A stretch of 64,000 nt of DNA, from NCBI RefSeq assembly GCF_016741815.1, contig NZ_JAERRJ010000003.1:124001-188000 (forward strand). Direction: 5' to 3'. Source of the DNA: Nocardia acididurans. Lineage in GTDB: Bacteria > Actinomycetota > Actinomycetes > Mycobacteriales > Mycobacteriaceae. The notes beneath the pieces were generated by a model, which saw nothing but the letters and a program-made list of their open reading frames with translations, made no database searches and was not told the DNA's origin. Position 1 is the first letter of the stretch. Each line of letters opens with the position of its first letter. This document shows, piece by piece, positions 26,935 through 38,040 of this stretch. Both the position numbers and the translations under genes were made by a program.

Positions 26935-28659
26935 ATGAAACTCACCAAGGGTGGCAATACGCCGGTTCCGACATCGCTTCTGACGGTTGTCCTTTCGTGG
27001 CAGTCCGATCACGAGGTCGATGCGCATGCCTTACTGCTGTCCGAGTCCGGCCGCGTGCGCTCGGACCGTGATTTCGTCTTCTTCAACGCGCCCCGCCACA
27101 TCTCGCAGGCGGTGACGCTGGACCAGGAACCGGCCCCCGGCACCGCCCGCCTGTCGATCTCCCTCCCCCGCACCGAATCCGACGTCACCCGCATCGTGGT
27201 CACCGGCTCGGTCGACGCGGCCCCCTTCGCCGACATCCCCGGCCTCATCCTCACCGTCTTCGACCACAACCGCCCCGTCGCCTGGTTCGAGATCACCGAC
27301 CCGGACTCGGTGCGCGCCATGATGTTCGGCGAGTTCTACCGCCGCGACGACCAGTGGCGCTTCCGCGCCGTCGGCCAGGGCTGGGCAGGCGGCCTGGCGA
27401 ACATCATCACCGAATTCGGCGTCCAGATCGACGATCCCGGCGACGCCCCGTCGAGCGGGTCCGGGACCAACCCCTCACGGCGCACGGGCGACGGCCCGGC
27501 ATCGCGCACCGGCAACGAGAGCGCGATGCAATCCGCGCGACGTGGCACCTCGCTCGCGCGGGAGCGCCAGGAAGCCCCGCCGCCACTGCCCCCGCCGAAT
27601 CCCGACACCGCCGATTGGCATGTGGATCCCGAGCATTCGGGGCTGCTGCGATGGTGGGACGGCGAGGAGTGGACCGGCTCGACGCGGCCGGTGCCGTCGG
27701 CGGATGCGCGGCACTGTCATCGCTGCGGGCGGCCGCGCCGGTGGCGGCTGTTCGGGCGGGCGGCCACGTGCGGGGAGTGCGCGGATGAGATCGGCCACTA
27801 CCTGGCCGGGTGGCGGGGGCGGGCCGAGCGGGTGCTGCGCACCACCGGCCCGCAGGGCGGCGACTGGGATGGGCTGTGGGTCGCGCTGCGGTATCAGCGG
27901 ATCGAACGCGCCGCCGCCCAGGAGGTGCTGCGGCCGGTCGGGCACGACTATGTGGAGCGGCTGGTGGCCTTCGCGTTCGCGGACGGGGCCATCGAGCAGT
28001 CGGAGATGGACGCCTTCGACGCGGCCGTGGGCGATCTGGGGTTGACCGGGCCGCTCATCGAGGATCTGCGGCGGCGAATGCTGCGGGGCCGCATGCTGAC
28101 TCGGCTGCGGTCGGGTGAGCTGCCCGTGATCCAGGTGGCCGGATTGCATCTGGATCCGGAGGAGCGGGTGCATCTCAATGTGCCCGCGATCCAGATCCGC
28201 CAGCTCGCGCGCGGCCCGAAGCTCACCGAGGGGCGTTTGATCTGCAGCAATAAGAAGCTGCGCTTCACCGGCGTCGACACCGGAGCCGAGATGCCCTGGG
28301 GCCGAGTGGTTTCGGTGGTGTCCGAGGGCGGCCGGGTGGTGCTGGCCGCCACCTCCGCGCGTGGCGGCGCCACCTTCGACGTGGCCGATCCGGATCTGGC
28401 GGCCGCCACCATCGAGGGCGCGCTGCGGGTCGCGAAACGCCTCGCACTCACCCCGGGCCGCCGCGACACCCGCAGCATCCCGCAGGAGGTCAAGGCCCAG
28501 GTGTGGCAGCGCGACGGCGGCAAATGCGTGGAGTGCGGCGACAGCCACTACCTGGAGTTCGACCACGTGATCCCGATCAGCCGGGGCGGCGCGACCAGTG
28601 CGGCGAATCTGCAGATCCTGTGCCGTGCCTGCAACCGCTCGAAGGGCGCCCGCATCTAA
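26935..28659 (+). CDS. TerD-DUF2510-zinc ribbon-TerB-like-PH-like-HNH nuclease fusion
   Basis: 574 aa from ATG 26935; the product opens with MKLTKGGNTPV, the canonical TerD start, so longer frames are rejected. Domains: TerD (1-165) with VRSDRDFVFFNAP and FGEFYRRDDQWRFRAVGQGWAGGLANII; a disordered linker; a DUF2510-like WHVDPEHSGLLRWWDGEEWTGSTRP (about 223-247); a zinc ribbon CHRCG/CGEC; a TerB-like helical acidic segment (LVAFAFADGAIEQSEMDAF); a PH/GRAM-like beta domain (ERVHLNVPAIQ...LICSNKKLRFTG...MPWGRVVSVV); and a C-terminal HNH endonuclease CVECG-x-H-EFDHVIPISRGG-NLQILCRACNRSKG. Ter-domain/nuclease fusions were predicted to act in stress or anti-phage responses. The multi-domain chain looks intact. 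Confidence 0.88.
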   Translation: MKLTKGGNTPVPTSLLTVVLSWQSDHEVDAHALLLSESGRVRSDRDFVFFNAPRHISQAVTLDQEPAPGTARLSISLPRTESDVTRIVVTGSVDAAPFADIPGLILTVFDHNRPVAWFEITDPDSVRAMMFGEFYRRDDQWRFRAVGQGWAGGLANIITEFGVQIDDPGDAPSSGSGTNPSRRTGDGPASRTGNESAMQSARRGTSLARERQEAPPPLPPPNPDTADWHVDPEHSGLLRWWDGEEWTGSTRPVPSADARHCHRCGRPRRWRLFGRAATCGECADEIGHYLAGWRGRAERVLRTTGPQGGDWDGLWVALRYQRIERAAAQEVLRPVGHDYVERLVAFAFADGAIEQSEMDAFDAAVGDLGLTGPLIEDLRRRMLRGRMLTRLRSGELPVIQVAGLHLDPEERVHLNVPAIQIRQLARGPKLTEGRLICSNKKLRFTGVDTGAEMPWGRVVSVVSEGGRVVLAATSARGGATFDVADPDLAAATIEGALRVAKRLALTPGRRDTRSIPQEVKAQVWQRDGGKCVECGDSHYLEFDHVIPISRGGATSAANLQILCRACNRSKGARI

Positions 28660-28778
28660 CCCCATCGACACGCGGAGAACCCCGCATTGTGCGCGATCGG
28701 ACACCATGCGATGAATCATGTTGAGCGCCACGGCGAACGGTCCTACCGTCCGAAGAGGAGTCGGAAAGGGGATTCGAC

Positions 28779-29561
28779 ATGCAGGTAGCGGTACTCGGCG
28801 GAACCGGAACACTGGGGACGCCGACGGTGCGGGAATTGGTGGCGCGCGGCCATACGGTGCGGGTGCTCACGCGCAGCGCCCCCGCGGACCCGGTGCCCGG
28901 CACCGTGCACCACCCGGTGGACCTCGCCACCGGCGCGGGCCTGGACGAGGCGCTGCGAGGCGCGGACACCGTGGTGGACGCCGCCAATCACCTGGGCCTG
29001 CGTCATGCGAAAGTACTGGTGGACGGTGTGCGCACCCTGCTGGCCGCCGAACAGCGCGCCGATATCGGCCATCATGTCGAGGTGTCCATCGTCGGCTGCG
29101 ACCAGGTCCCGTTCGGCTACTACCGGACCAAGGTCGCCCAGGAGCAGGTGGTGACCTCCGGCCCGATCCCGTGGACCCTGTTGCGCGCCACTCAATTCCA
29201 CGAACTCATCGACGAGATCTTCCGCACGGCAGCGAAATTCCGGGTGGCCCCGCGTGGCCCCCTGCGTTTCCAGCCGGTCGATGTGACGGCGGTGGCCGCC
29301 CGCCTGGCCGATGCGGTGGATGCGGGCCCGTCCGGTCGGCTGCCCGATGTGGGCGGCCCGATCGTGCAGACCCTCACCGACTTGGCCGCGGCCCGCCGCG
29401 CCTTCCTCGGAAAGACCGTCCTGCCGGTGCCGGTGCCCCCGCTCGGCCGGGCCGCCCGACGGTTGCGCGACGCTGCGCTGTGCCTCGACAACGATGGCGA
29501 GACAGTGTCGTTCGACTACACCGAGTGGTTGCACCGGCGCTATCCGAAACCGGCGTCCTGA
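28779..29561 (+). CDS. NAD(P)-binding NmrA/atypical SDR protein
   Basis: 260 aa from ATG 28779 with a purine-rich ribosome site. It starts MQVAVLGGTGTLGTPTVRELVARGHTVRVLTR, a Rossmann motif GGTGTLG at about 7-13. The rest fits NmrA-like atypical SDRs: VVDAANHLG, SIVGCDQVPFGYYRTKVAQEQVV with YxxxK, and LRATQFHELIDEIF. Such proteins act as NAD(P)H-dependent reductases or redox sensors. It stands alone and converges on the lipoprotein gene at 29718 with an inverted repeat between them. The substrate is unknown. Confidence 0.88.
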   Translation: MQVAVLGGTGTLGTPTVRELVARGHTVRVLTRSAPADPVPGTVHHPVDLATGAGLDEALRGADTVVDAANHLGLRHAKVLVDGVRTLLAAEQRADIGHHVEVSIVGCDQVPFGYYRTKVAQEQVVTSGPIPWTLLRATQFHELIDEIFRTAAKFRVAPRGPLRFQPVDVTAVAARLADAVDAGPSGRLPDVGGPIVQTLTDLAAARRAFLGKTVLPVPVPPLGRAARRLRDAALCLDNDGETVSFDYTEWLHRRYPKPAS

Positions 29562-29596
29562 TCTGCCTCAATCTTCCGTCCGGCAGGCGATTCCGG

Positions 29597-29630
29597 GAAT
29601 CCGGGTTCACCCCTAGAGTCTCCCGGATTC
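29597..29630. terminator. Inverted repeat between convergent genes, probable terminator
   Basis: A perfect 9-bp inverted repeat, GAATCCGGG and CCCGGATTC, with a 16-nt loop lies between the NmrA-like gene (ends 29561) and the lipoprotein gene (ends 29718 on the minus strand). The loop is long, so termination is likely but not certain. The rest of the 156-bp gap shows nothing else. Confidence 0.5.
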
Positions 29631-29717
29631 GTGGTCGCGCCCGCGTCCGTCCGAAAGGTGATTCGACTGCCCGGCATTGTCATCCGAAAGAAGGTCATCC
29701 GGTGGACGGAGGCGTCG

Positions 29718-30521
29718 TCAGCGGTACATGACCCGCGTGACGACGGGCTCCGCGCAGAACTTCGCGCGCGCCGCGGCCTGTGATTGCACACCGGTCGAAT
29801 ACAGTCCGCCGTCGTCGACCACCGTGCACTGGTTGTCGACGACCTTCTGATTGCCGTCGTAGACGAAGGTGACCTGCGCGGTGAGCAGCGGTGTGAGCGT
29901 GCCGGATTCGAAGGTCCAGAAGCTGATGTCCCAGCCCTGCGTGCCATTCTTGGCGGAGATGGCGGTGTATCCGTCCGGCGTGGACTCGATGCCGAGCCCA
30001 CTCACCTCACCGGCGCGCGTGTACTCCACGCCGTCCGCGGAGTGGTAGATGGCGTAGGCGGTATTGGCGCCCGCGGCCTGCAGCGGCACGATGAGTTCGT
30101 CGCGCCCGTCGCCGTCGATATCGCGCAGTTTCGGATTGTCGGCGAGCGCCTGCGTATCCGGCTCCGAAATCGTCTGTGTCGCAGTGCCGTCCGCGTCGAA
30201 CACGTCGATGGTGAGCGTGATGGCGTTGCCGATGCCGGTGCGCTTCACGTCGAAGGTGCGGCCCGTCGCGTCGTGCGATTCCAGTGTGCAGTCCGGCAGC
30301 GGCACGGCCGAGCCCAGCGCGCACAGCGGAAGCCCTTCCGCCGCACCGTCGTTCGGCTCGGGCGGCGCGGCCGGGGCGGTCGTGGGCGCGACGGCCGTGC
30401 TGGTCGACGACGCGGGCGATGCGTCCGGTACGCCGGCGACGCTGTCACAACCCGCGACGGCGATGGCGGCAGCGGCGATCATCAGGCAGACCGTGGAGTT
30501 CCTCCCCATGCCGGAGATCAT
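29718..30521 (-). CDS. Secreted lipoprotein with FG-GAP/EF-hand-like motif
   Basis: 267 aa from ATG 30521, which has an AAGG site upstream; the next ATG at 30509 has none. The signal peptide MISGMGRNSTVCLMIAAAAIAVAGC ends with lipobox AVAGC. A Ser/Thr/Pro/Ala linker follows, then a beta-rich domain. The DIDGDGRDELIVPL motif is the calcium-binding FG-GAP/VCBS type seen in integrin-like propellers. The C-terminal part binds nothing recognisable. It is divergent from the ArsR-type regulator across 81 bp, so regulation by that metal sensor is possible but not shown. Confidence 0.85.
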   Translation of the reverse strand: MISGMGRNSTVCLMIAAAAIAVAGCDSVAGVPDASPASSTSTAVAPTTAPAAPPEPNDGAAEGLPLCALGSAVPLPDCTLESHDATGRTFDVKRTGIGNAITLTIDVFDADGTATQTISEPDTQALADNPKLRDIDGDGRDELIVPLQAAGANTAYAIYHSADGVEYTRAGEVSGLGIESTPDGYTAISAKNGTQGWDISFWTFESGTLTPLLTAQVTFVYDGNQKVVDNQCTVVDDGGLYSTGVQSQAAARAKFCAEPVVTRVMYR

Positions 30522-30602
30522 AGGTGGTGCCCGCCTTTCCTTCGCTGTCGCATTCGTCGTGATCGCTACACTGGCTGCTACGGCCCGCAGGAGAGGTGAG
30601 TC

Positions 30603-30971
30603 ATGGAGCGCAAGCGGAAAACCGAGGCGTTGCACTCCCCCAGCCTCACCCACCCGGGCGACCCCGATCAGGCCCGGCTCGAGGCCGCCACCGCGACCTT
30701 CCGCATGCTGGCCGATCCGACCCGCCTGCACCTGCTGTGGATTCTCGCCCAGGGCGAAGCGGATGTCACCGCGTTGACCGAGGCGTGCGGCGCGTCCCGC
30801 ACGGCAGTGAGCCAGCATCTGGCCAAGCTGCGGTTCACCGGCCTGGTGGACACCCGGCGGGAGGGCCGGCGCATCATCTACCGCATTCGCGACGGGCATC
30901 TCTCGCGGCTGGTGCGCGAGGGCCTCAATCACGCCGATCACGTGGTGACCGGCGAGCCCGCACACGCGTAG
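30603..30971 (+). CDS. ArsR/SmtB-type metal sensor with alpha5 site
   Basis: 122 aa from ATG 30603 behind AGGAGAGG. The winged HTH is clear: FRMLADPTRLHLLWILAQGEADVTALTEACGASRTAVSQHLAKLRFTGLVDTRREGRRIIYRI. It lacks the ELCVCD alpha3 Cys motif of arsenic/cadmium sensors. The last helix carries D97-x-H99-x10-H110-x2-H113, exactly the DxHx10HxxH alpha5 metal site of CzrA/SmtB/NmtR, so a zinc, cobalt or nickel sensor is expected. No metal transporter lies next to it. Its neighbours are the divergent lipoprotein gene and, 103 bp downstream, a flavin monooxygenase with an inverted repeat at its promoter. Confidence 0.9.
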   Translation: MERKRKTEALHSPSLTHPGDPDQARLEAATATFRMLADPTRLHLLWILAQGEADVTALTEACGASRTAVSQHLAKLRFTGLVDTRREGRRIIYRIRDGHLSRLVREGLNHADHVVTGEPAHA

Positions 30972-31024
30972 ATCTCTGCTCCTGGTCAGTGGGACCAGCG
31001 CTCGCGACCTGTCGCACGCGCCGT

Positions 31025-31051
31025 GACGATATGCCTAATCGAAATATCGTC
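31025..31051. promoter_or_regulatory. Inverted repeat GACGATAT-N11-ATATCGTC
   Basis: A perfect 8-bp inverted repeat with an 11-nt spacer lies 24 bp upstream of the monooxygenase start at 31075 and 54 bp after the ArsR-type stop. AT-rich ATAT half-sites are unusual in this GC-rich DNA. Dyads of this size are typical repressor operators (TetR or ArsR classes). Which protein binds is not known. Confidence 0.55.
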
Positions 31052-31074
31052 AGAGGAATAGCGAGAGGTCACGC

Positions 31075-32688
31075 ATGTACCCCAGCGCCGGGCAGGGCAG
31101 TCCCCACGATGTGATCATCATTGGCGCCGGATTCGCCGGACTCTACGGCGTCCATCAGGCCGCCCGCGCCGGGCTGAACGTGCTCGGCCTGGAGGCCGGC
31201 GAGGATGTGGGCGGCACCTGGTTCTGGAACCGCTATCCGGGCGCGCGCTGCGATGTGGAGAGCGTCGACTACTCCTACTCCTTCGACGAGAACCTGCAGC
31301 AGAGCTGGACCTGGACCGAACGCTTCGCCGCCCAGCCGGAGATCCTGTCCTACATCAATCACGTGGCCGACCGCTTCGAGCTGAAGCAGCGCTACCGGTT
31401 CAACCAGCGGGTCAGCGCGGCCCGCTTCGACGACGACACCGCGCTGTGGACGCTGCGCACCGAGCAGGGCGACGAATACCGTTCCCGCTTCGTGGTTTTC
31501 GCCACCGGCTGCCTGTCCGCTCCGATCAAGCCGAACATCCCGGGCGTGGAAACCTTTGCGGGCGAGGAACTCTTCACCGCGCGCTGGCCCGAGGAGGGCG
31601 CGGATCTCACCGGTAAGCGCGTCGGCGTGATCGGCACCGGCTCCTCCGGCATCCAGGTGTCGCCGATCATCGCGCGGGAAGCGCTGGCGCTCACCGTCTT
31701 CCAGCGCTCCCCCAATTTCAGCGTGCCCATGCCGAACCGGCCGTGGAGCGCTGCGGAGCAGGAGCAGATCCGCGCCACCTACCGGCAGCGCCGCGAGAAG
31801 TCCTACTACGCCCCGGCCGCCACCCCGCACCCCAGCATCCAGACCAAGGCCCTGGAGCTGAGCGCACAGGAGCGCGAGGCGGCCATGGAGGACCGCTGGA
31901 ATCAGGGCGGCGTGCTGTTCAACAAGGTGTTCCCGGATCAGAACAGCGATCTCACCGCCAATGAGCTGGTGCGTGATTTCGCGGTGGCCAAGATCCGCGC
32001 CAAGGTCGAGAACCAGTCGGTGGCAGACGATCTCATTCCCACCGATCATCCGATCGGCACCAAGCGCATCTGCACCGACTCCGGCTACTACGAGATGTTC
32101 AATCAGCCCCATGTCGGCCTGGTGAACCTGCGGCGCGAGCCCATCGAGGAGATCACGCCCACCGGCATCCGCACCGCCGAGAAGTTCATCGAGCTCGACA
32201 CCCTGGTCTACGCAACGGGATTCGACGCCATGACCGGCGCGCTGCTGCGCATCGACATCCACGGCTCGAAGGATGCGAAGCTGGGCGACACCTGGGCCGA
32301 CGGACCGGTCACCTACCTGGGTTTCGGCATCCCGGGATTCCCGAACATGTTCAGCATCAACAGCGTCGGCACCCCGTCGGTGATGGCGAATATGGTGCTG
32401 CACTCCGAACAGCAGCTGGACTGGGTGCTCGACCTGGTGGAACACTGCCGCGCCCAGGGCATTTCCCGCGTCGAGGCGCGTGACGAGGCCGCGGTGAAGT
32501 GGACCGACCACCTGCTGGAGGTCGCCGAGGGCACCCTGTTCGTGCAGGCCAACTCCTGGTACATGGGCGCGAACGTCGAGGGCAAGAAGCGCGTATTCAT
32601 GCCCTACATCGGCGGTTTCGGCAACTACCGCCGCTTCTGCGACGAGGAGCGCGACAACGGCTACCCGAACTTCGAGCTGACGAAGTAG
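31075..32688 (+). CDS. Flavin monooxygenase, CHMO-like, with altered BVMO fingerprint
   Basis: 537 aa from ATG 31075. It has the FAD motif GAGFAGLY (17-24), GGTWFWNRYPGARCDVES (the CHMO/PAMO-type signature), the NADPH motif GTGSSGIQ (187-194) and VYATGFDAMTG. Length and features match cyclohexanone-monooxygenase-like BVMOs rather than the shorter enzyme at 14186. The fingerprint FxGxxxHxxxWP reads FAGEELFTARWP, so the usual His is Phe167 while F161, G163, W171 and P172 are kept. The fingerprint His is important for Baeyer-Villiger activity in studied enzymes, so this protein may have altered chemistry or be mainly an NADPH oxidase. It ends at a strong terminator. Confidence 0.92.
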   Translation: MYPSAGQGSPHDVIIIGAGFAGLYGVHQAARAGLNVLGLEAGEDVGGTWFWNRYPGARCDVESVDYSYSFDENLQQSWTWTERFAAQPEILSYINHVADRFELKQRYRFNQRVSAARFDDDTALWTLRTEQGDEYRSRFVVFATGCLSAPIKPNIPGVETFAGEELFTARWPEEGADLTGKRVGVIGTGSSGIQVSPIIAREALALTVFQRSPNFSVPMPNRPWSAAEQEQIRATYRQRREKSYYAPAATPHPSIQTKALELSAQEREAAMEDRWNQGGVLFNKVFPDQNSDLTANELVRDFAVAKIRAKVENQSVADDLIPTDHPIGTKRICTDSGYYEMFNQPHVGLVNLRREPIEEITPTGIRTAEKFIELDTLVYATGFDAMTGALLRIDIHGSKDAKLGDTWADGPVTYLGFGIPGFPNMFSINSVGTPSVMANMVLHSEQQLDWVLDLVEHCRAQGISRVEARDEAAVKWTDHLLEVAEGTLFVQANSWYMGANVEGKKRVFMPYIGGFGNYRRFCDEERDNGYPNFELTK

Positions 32689-32700
32689 GGCCCGGAATGT

Positions 32701-32737
32701 GAACGGCTCGCCACCCCGTCATGGTGGCGAGCCGTTC
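32701..32737. terminator. Strong bidirectional hairpin
   Basis: A perfect 15-bp stem (GAACGGCTCGCCACC with its complement) and a 7-nt loop lie in the 85-bp gap between the convergent monooxygenase and Ag85-like genes. It is a clear intrinsic-type terminator without a long T-run. Confidence 0.88.
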
Positions 32738-32773
32738 GCTCGCCTGCGCGCTTCCTCGGACGCGCAGGTGAGA

Positions 32774-33814
32774 TCAGTTGGCGGGCAGGCCGAGTCCGGC
32801 GGCCAGCACCGGCCACGACTTCACCAGGTCATCCTGCCAGTAACCCCACGAATGGGTGCCGGTCGGCTCGAAGTCGAAGGTGGCCGGGATACCCAGCTGG
32901 TCCAGTTTGGTCGCCAGGTTGTGCGTGCAGTAGTTGGTGGCCGCTTCCAGACCGCCACCGAGCAGCACCTGATTGGCCAGGCCGCCCGGTCCGGGCAGAG
33001 CGTGCGCGCCATCGAGGGTGTCGTACCGGCCGGGCAGCCCGGATCCACTGGAGATGAACAGGTTCAGGCCGCGCAGCCCTTCGGCGTTCACATAGGGATC
33101 ATTGGCCGCCCACATCGGATCGCCCTTGGGGCCGTACATGTTCTCCGCATTGCCGCCGCCCATCGCGACCACGGTATTGACGAAGTTGTAGCCGATCGGG
33201 TCACTGATCTGCGCGCAGCCGCTGTAGGCCGCCACCGACCGGTACAGTCCCGGCGCGGCGATGGGCAGCTGCAGCACCGAAGTGCCCGCCATGGACAATC
33301 CGGCAATGGCGTTGAGCCCGTTGGTGTTCAGCGCCTTGTCGACGAGCGGCGGCAGCTCCTCGGTGAGGAAGGTCTTCCACATGTTCACGCCCAGCTTGGG
33401 ATCCGGTGCGCGCCAATCGGTGTAGTAGCTGAACTGCCCGCCCACCGGCTGCACCACATTGACGTTCTTGTCCTTCAGGAAGGTCAGCACATCGGTCTGC
33501 TTCTGCCAGGTCGCCGAATCCTCGCCGCCGCCCGCGCCGTTGAGCAGGTACAGCACCGGGGCGGGGCCGGAGGTGTCGGCCGCGCGCTGCACGTCGACCT
33601 CGATGTTCTTGTCCATGGCGGCCGAGTAGACCTGGAGTTTCAGCGTGCGATCGCCGGTGCTCTGGCTGGAGACGATGCGCGAGCCGTCGGCCGAGGTGCC
33701 GGACGGATTCAGCCCGCCGATGGGGGCCGCGTGGGCCGTCCCCGCCGCGATGGGTAGCAGAACAGTTGCCGCTACCGCCAGGACCGCACTGCCCCACCTC
33801 GTCGATACGCGCAC
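32774..33814 (-). CDS. Antigen 85-like secreted esterase / mycolyltransferase
   Basis: 346 aa from GTG 33814, chosen because AAGGAG lies 9 nt upstream; a TTG at 33832 is in frame. A Sec signal peptide (MRVSTRWGSAVLAVAATVLLPIAAGTAHA, cleavage after AHA) precedes an alpha/beta-hydrolase domain: PVLYLLNGAGGGEDSATW, nucleophile Ser in GLSMAGTS, and a C-terminal THSWGYWQDDL with the catalytic His. This is the layout of antigen 85/trehalose mycolyltransferases. They transfer mycolic acids to trehalose or arabinogalactan outside the membrane and occur only in mycolate-containing actinobacteria. Whether it is a true mycolyltransferase or a related esterase needs alignment. Confidence 0.9.
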   Translation of the reverse strand: MRVSTRWGSAVLAVAATVLLPIAAGTAHAAPIGGLNPSGTSADGSRIVSSQSTGDRTLKLQVYSAAMDKNIEVDVQRAADTSGPAPVLYLLNGAGGGEDSATWQKQTDVLTFLKDKNVNVVQPVGGQFSYYTDWRAPDPKLGVNMWKTFLTEELPPLVDKALNTNGLNAIAGLSMAGTSVLQLPIAAPGLYRSVAAYSGCAQISDPIGYNFVNTVVAMGGGNAENMYGPKGDPMWAANDPYVNAEGLRGLNLFISSGSGLPGRYDTLDGAHALPGPGGLANQVLLGGGLEAATNYCTHNLATKLDQLGIPATFDFEPTGTHSWGYWQDDLVKSWPVLAAGLGLPAN

Positions 33815-33990
33815 GCCGGACTTCTCCTTCAAGTGATGACTTCGACTATTTCCAATCGGAACAACCCGACGATCCAGGGTGGACCAGTGCGCTGAGCGTT
33901 AGCTGGCCTGAACCTTACGAACGGCTTAGAGGGGCCGGTCAGCCGCGGGAAATTGCGGCCGGCCGACCCCGGGCCGGGCGTCGTGGATCA

Positions 33991-35367
33991 CTACTGGACG
34001 CGCAGGAAGAGGCGTCCGGCCAGGTCGGCCCCGATGATCCGGTCGTTGTCGTCGCGGGTGAAATAACCGCGCGACCCTTTCAGCCCGCCCTCGGTGACGA
34101 TGAACTCGTCGCCCGCACCCGGCAGCAGGCCCATGGCGGCGGCCGGCAGATCCGGCGGCAGCTCGACCGGCGAGGCCGCGCGGACATCGGCGTTGATCCC
34201 GGCCGCCATGGTCAGGCGTGCGCCGTCGACCGCGATCGTGACCGTCATATCGTTGACCGCGTAGTCGCCGACGATCTCCGCGGCCCGCGCGGCGTCGAAG
34301 GGCAGCGGCTCCGGATCGGGCTCGACCAGGCCCAGGTAGTGCTCCAGCGCCCAGCGCACCACCGACTGATTGAGCAGCAGACCGTTGTCCGGACCCGAGT
34401 TGGACAGCACGATCACGGCGAAGTCGTGCTCGGGAACCATGAGCAGTTCGGCGAATTGGCCGTTGCCCGAACCGCCGTGGCCGAAGGTGGCCGCACCGGC
34501 GATGTCCTCGAGGAACCAGCAGATGCCGAAGGCGTCGGCGAGATTGCTGCCGCGCAGTTCCACGGTGGGACGGCGCATACCGTGCAGGGCGGCCGTGCTC
34601 AGCAGCCGCTCCCCGTTCGCGGTGCGGCCGTCGCCGAGGTGGAATCGGGCCCAGCGCAACTGATCCGACACCGAGGAGGCCAGACCGCCACCGCCGTTGT
34701 CGGCGCGGGAGTTCTTCCAGGCGCGCGCCACCGACAGGGTGCCGTCGGCATCCACGTTGTGCCCCATGGCGAATCGCCGCGTCATGACCTCGTGGGCCAG
34801 GTAGGCACTGTGTTCCAGCCCGAGCGGCTCGAAAAGCAGTGTGGCGACGGCCTGTTCGTAGGTCTGGCCGGTGACCTTCTCCACCACCCGGGCCAGCAGG
34901 TTGTAGCCCGCCTGGCTGTAGGAGGCGCGGCCGCCGGGCTCGCCGATGAGGTCGAGTTCGGGCAGGTGCTCCACGTAGCGGGCCAGATTGTCATCGCCCT
35001 CACCGCTGTCGACGACGACGCGCACGGCCAGGCCGCCGGTGTGGTTGAGCAGGTGCATCACGGTCAGTCCGGCGGCGACCCGCTCATCGGCCAGCCGGAG
35101 TTCGGGCACGTACCGCCGCACCGGCGCGTCGAGTTCGATCCGGCCGTCCTCGACCAGTCGCATGATGGCGGTGGCCGCATAGCTCTTGGACACCGACCCC
35201 AGCACGAACAGCGTGTTCTCGTCGACCGGGACCGGATTGTCGATATTGGTGACGCCGCAGGTCGCGTAGGTCTCCCGGCCGCCGTGGTACACGCCGACCG
35301 CCACGCCGGGCACGCCCAGCTTCTCGGCCAGGCCCTCGATGAGCTGCTGCAGTTCGGTGTTCGTCAT
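33991..35367 (-). CDS. Serine hydrolase (beta-lactamase family) with C-terminal lipocalin-like domain
   Basis: 458 aa from ATG 35367, preceded by GAAGG; an upstream in-frame ATG adds 13 codons. The motifs are SVSK in FVLGSVSKSYAATAI, YSQAGYN (Tyr motif with Asn) and HGGSGNGQF. The last ~100 residues (AARAAEIVGDYAVNDMTVTIAVDGARL...) form the beta-barrel extension often attached to such enzymes (EstB, D-aminopeptidase-like). There is no signal peptide. It follows the UvrA-like gene on the same strand, 123 bp apart. It is likely an esterase or peptidase. Confidence 0.9.
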   Translation of the reverse strand: MTNTELQQLIEGLAEKLGVPGVAVGVYHGGRETYATCGVTNIDNPVPVDENTLFVLGSVSKSYAATAIMRLVEDGRIELDAPVRRYVPELRLADERVAAGLTVMHLLNHTGGLAVRVVVDSGEGDDNLARYVEHLPELDLIGEPGGRASYSQAGYNLLARVVEKVTGQTYEQAVATLLFEPLGLEHSAYLAHEVMTRRFAMGHNVDADGTLSVARAWKNSRADNGGGGLASSVSDQLRWARFHLGDGRTANGERLLSTAALHGMRRPTVELRGSNLADAFGICWFLEDIAGAATFGHGGSGNGQFAELLMVPEHDFAVIVLSNSGPDNGLLLNQSVVRWALEHYLGLVEPDPEPLPFDAARAAEIVGDYAVNDMTVTIAVDGARLTMAAGINADVRAASPVELPPDLPAAAMGLLPGAGDEFIVTEGGLKGSRGYFTRDDNDRIIGADLAGRLFLRVQ

Positions 35368-35490
35368 GTCCTTCACCCCTTCGGTGTTCTCGGTTGGTGA
35401 GGACAACGATGCGAGGGGCCGCTGACAGCACTCCGATAGCGTGCTGACAGCGGCCCGTCAGGGTGAATATGCCTTGGTGGAAGGGGGTTT

Positions 35491-37902
<2,412 letters not shown>

Positions 37903-38040
37903 CGTGTCTCCCTCTGTGTCCGCGGGGCCTGCGTGGTCTCGGTCGACGTGGCCAGGCTCGATTCAATCAGCGGCACCGGCCCCCCGGTGCGATTTGTCCG
38001 GGTGGGTCGGTGCCGGGGCTGGATTCAGAATGACCGGGAT

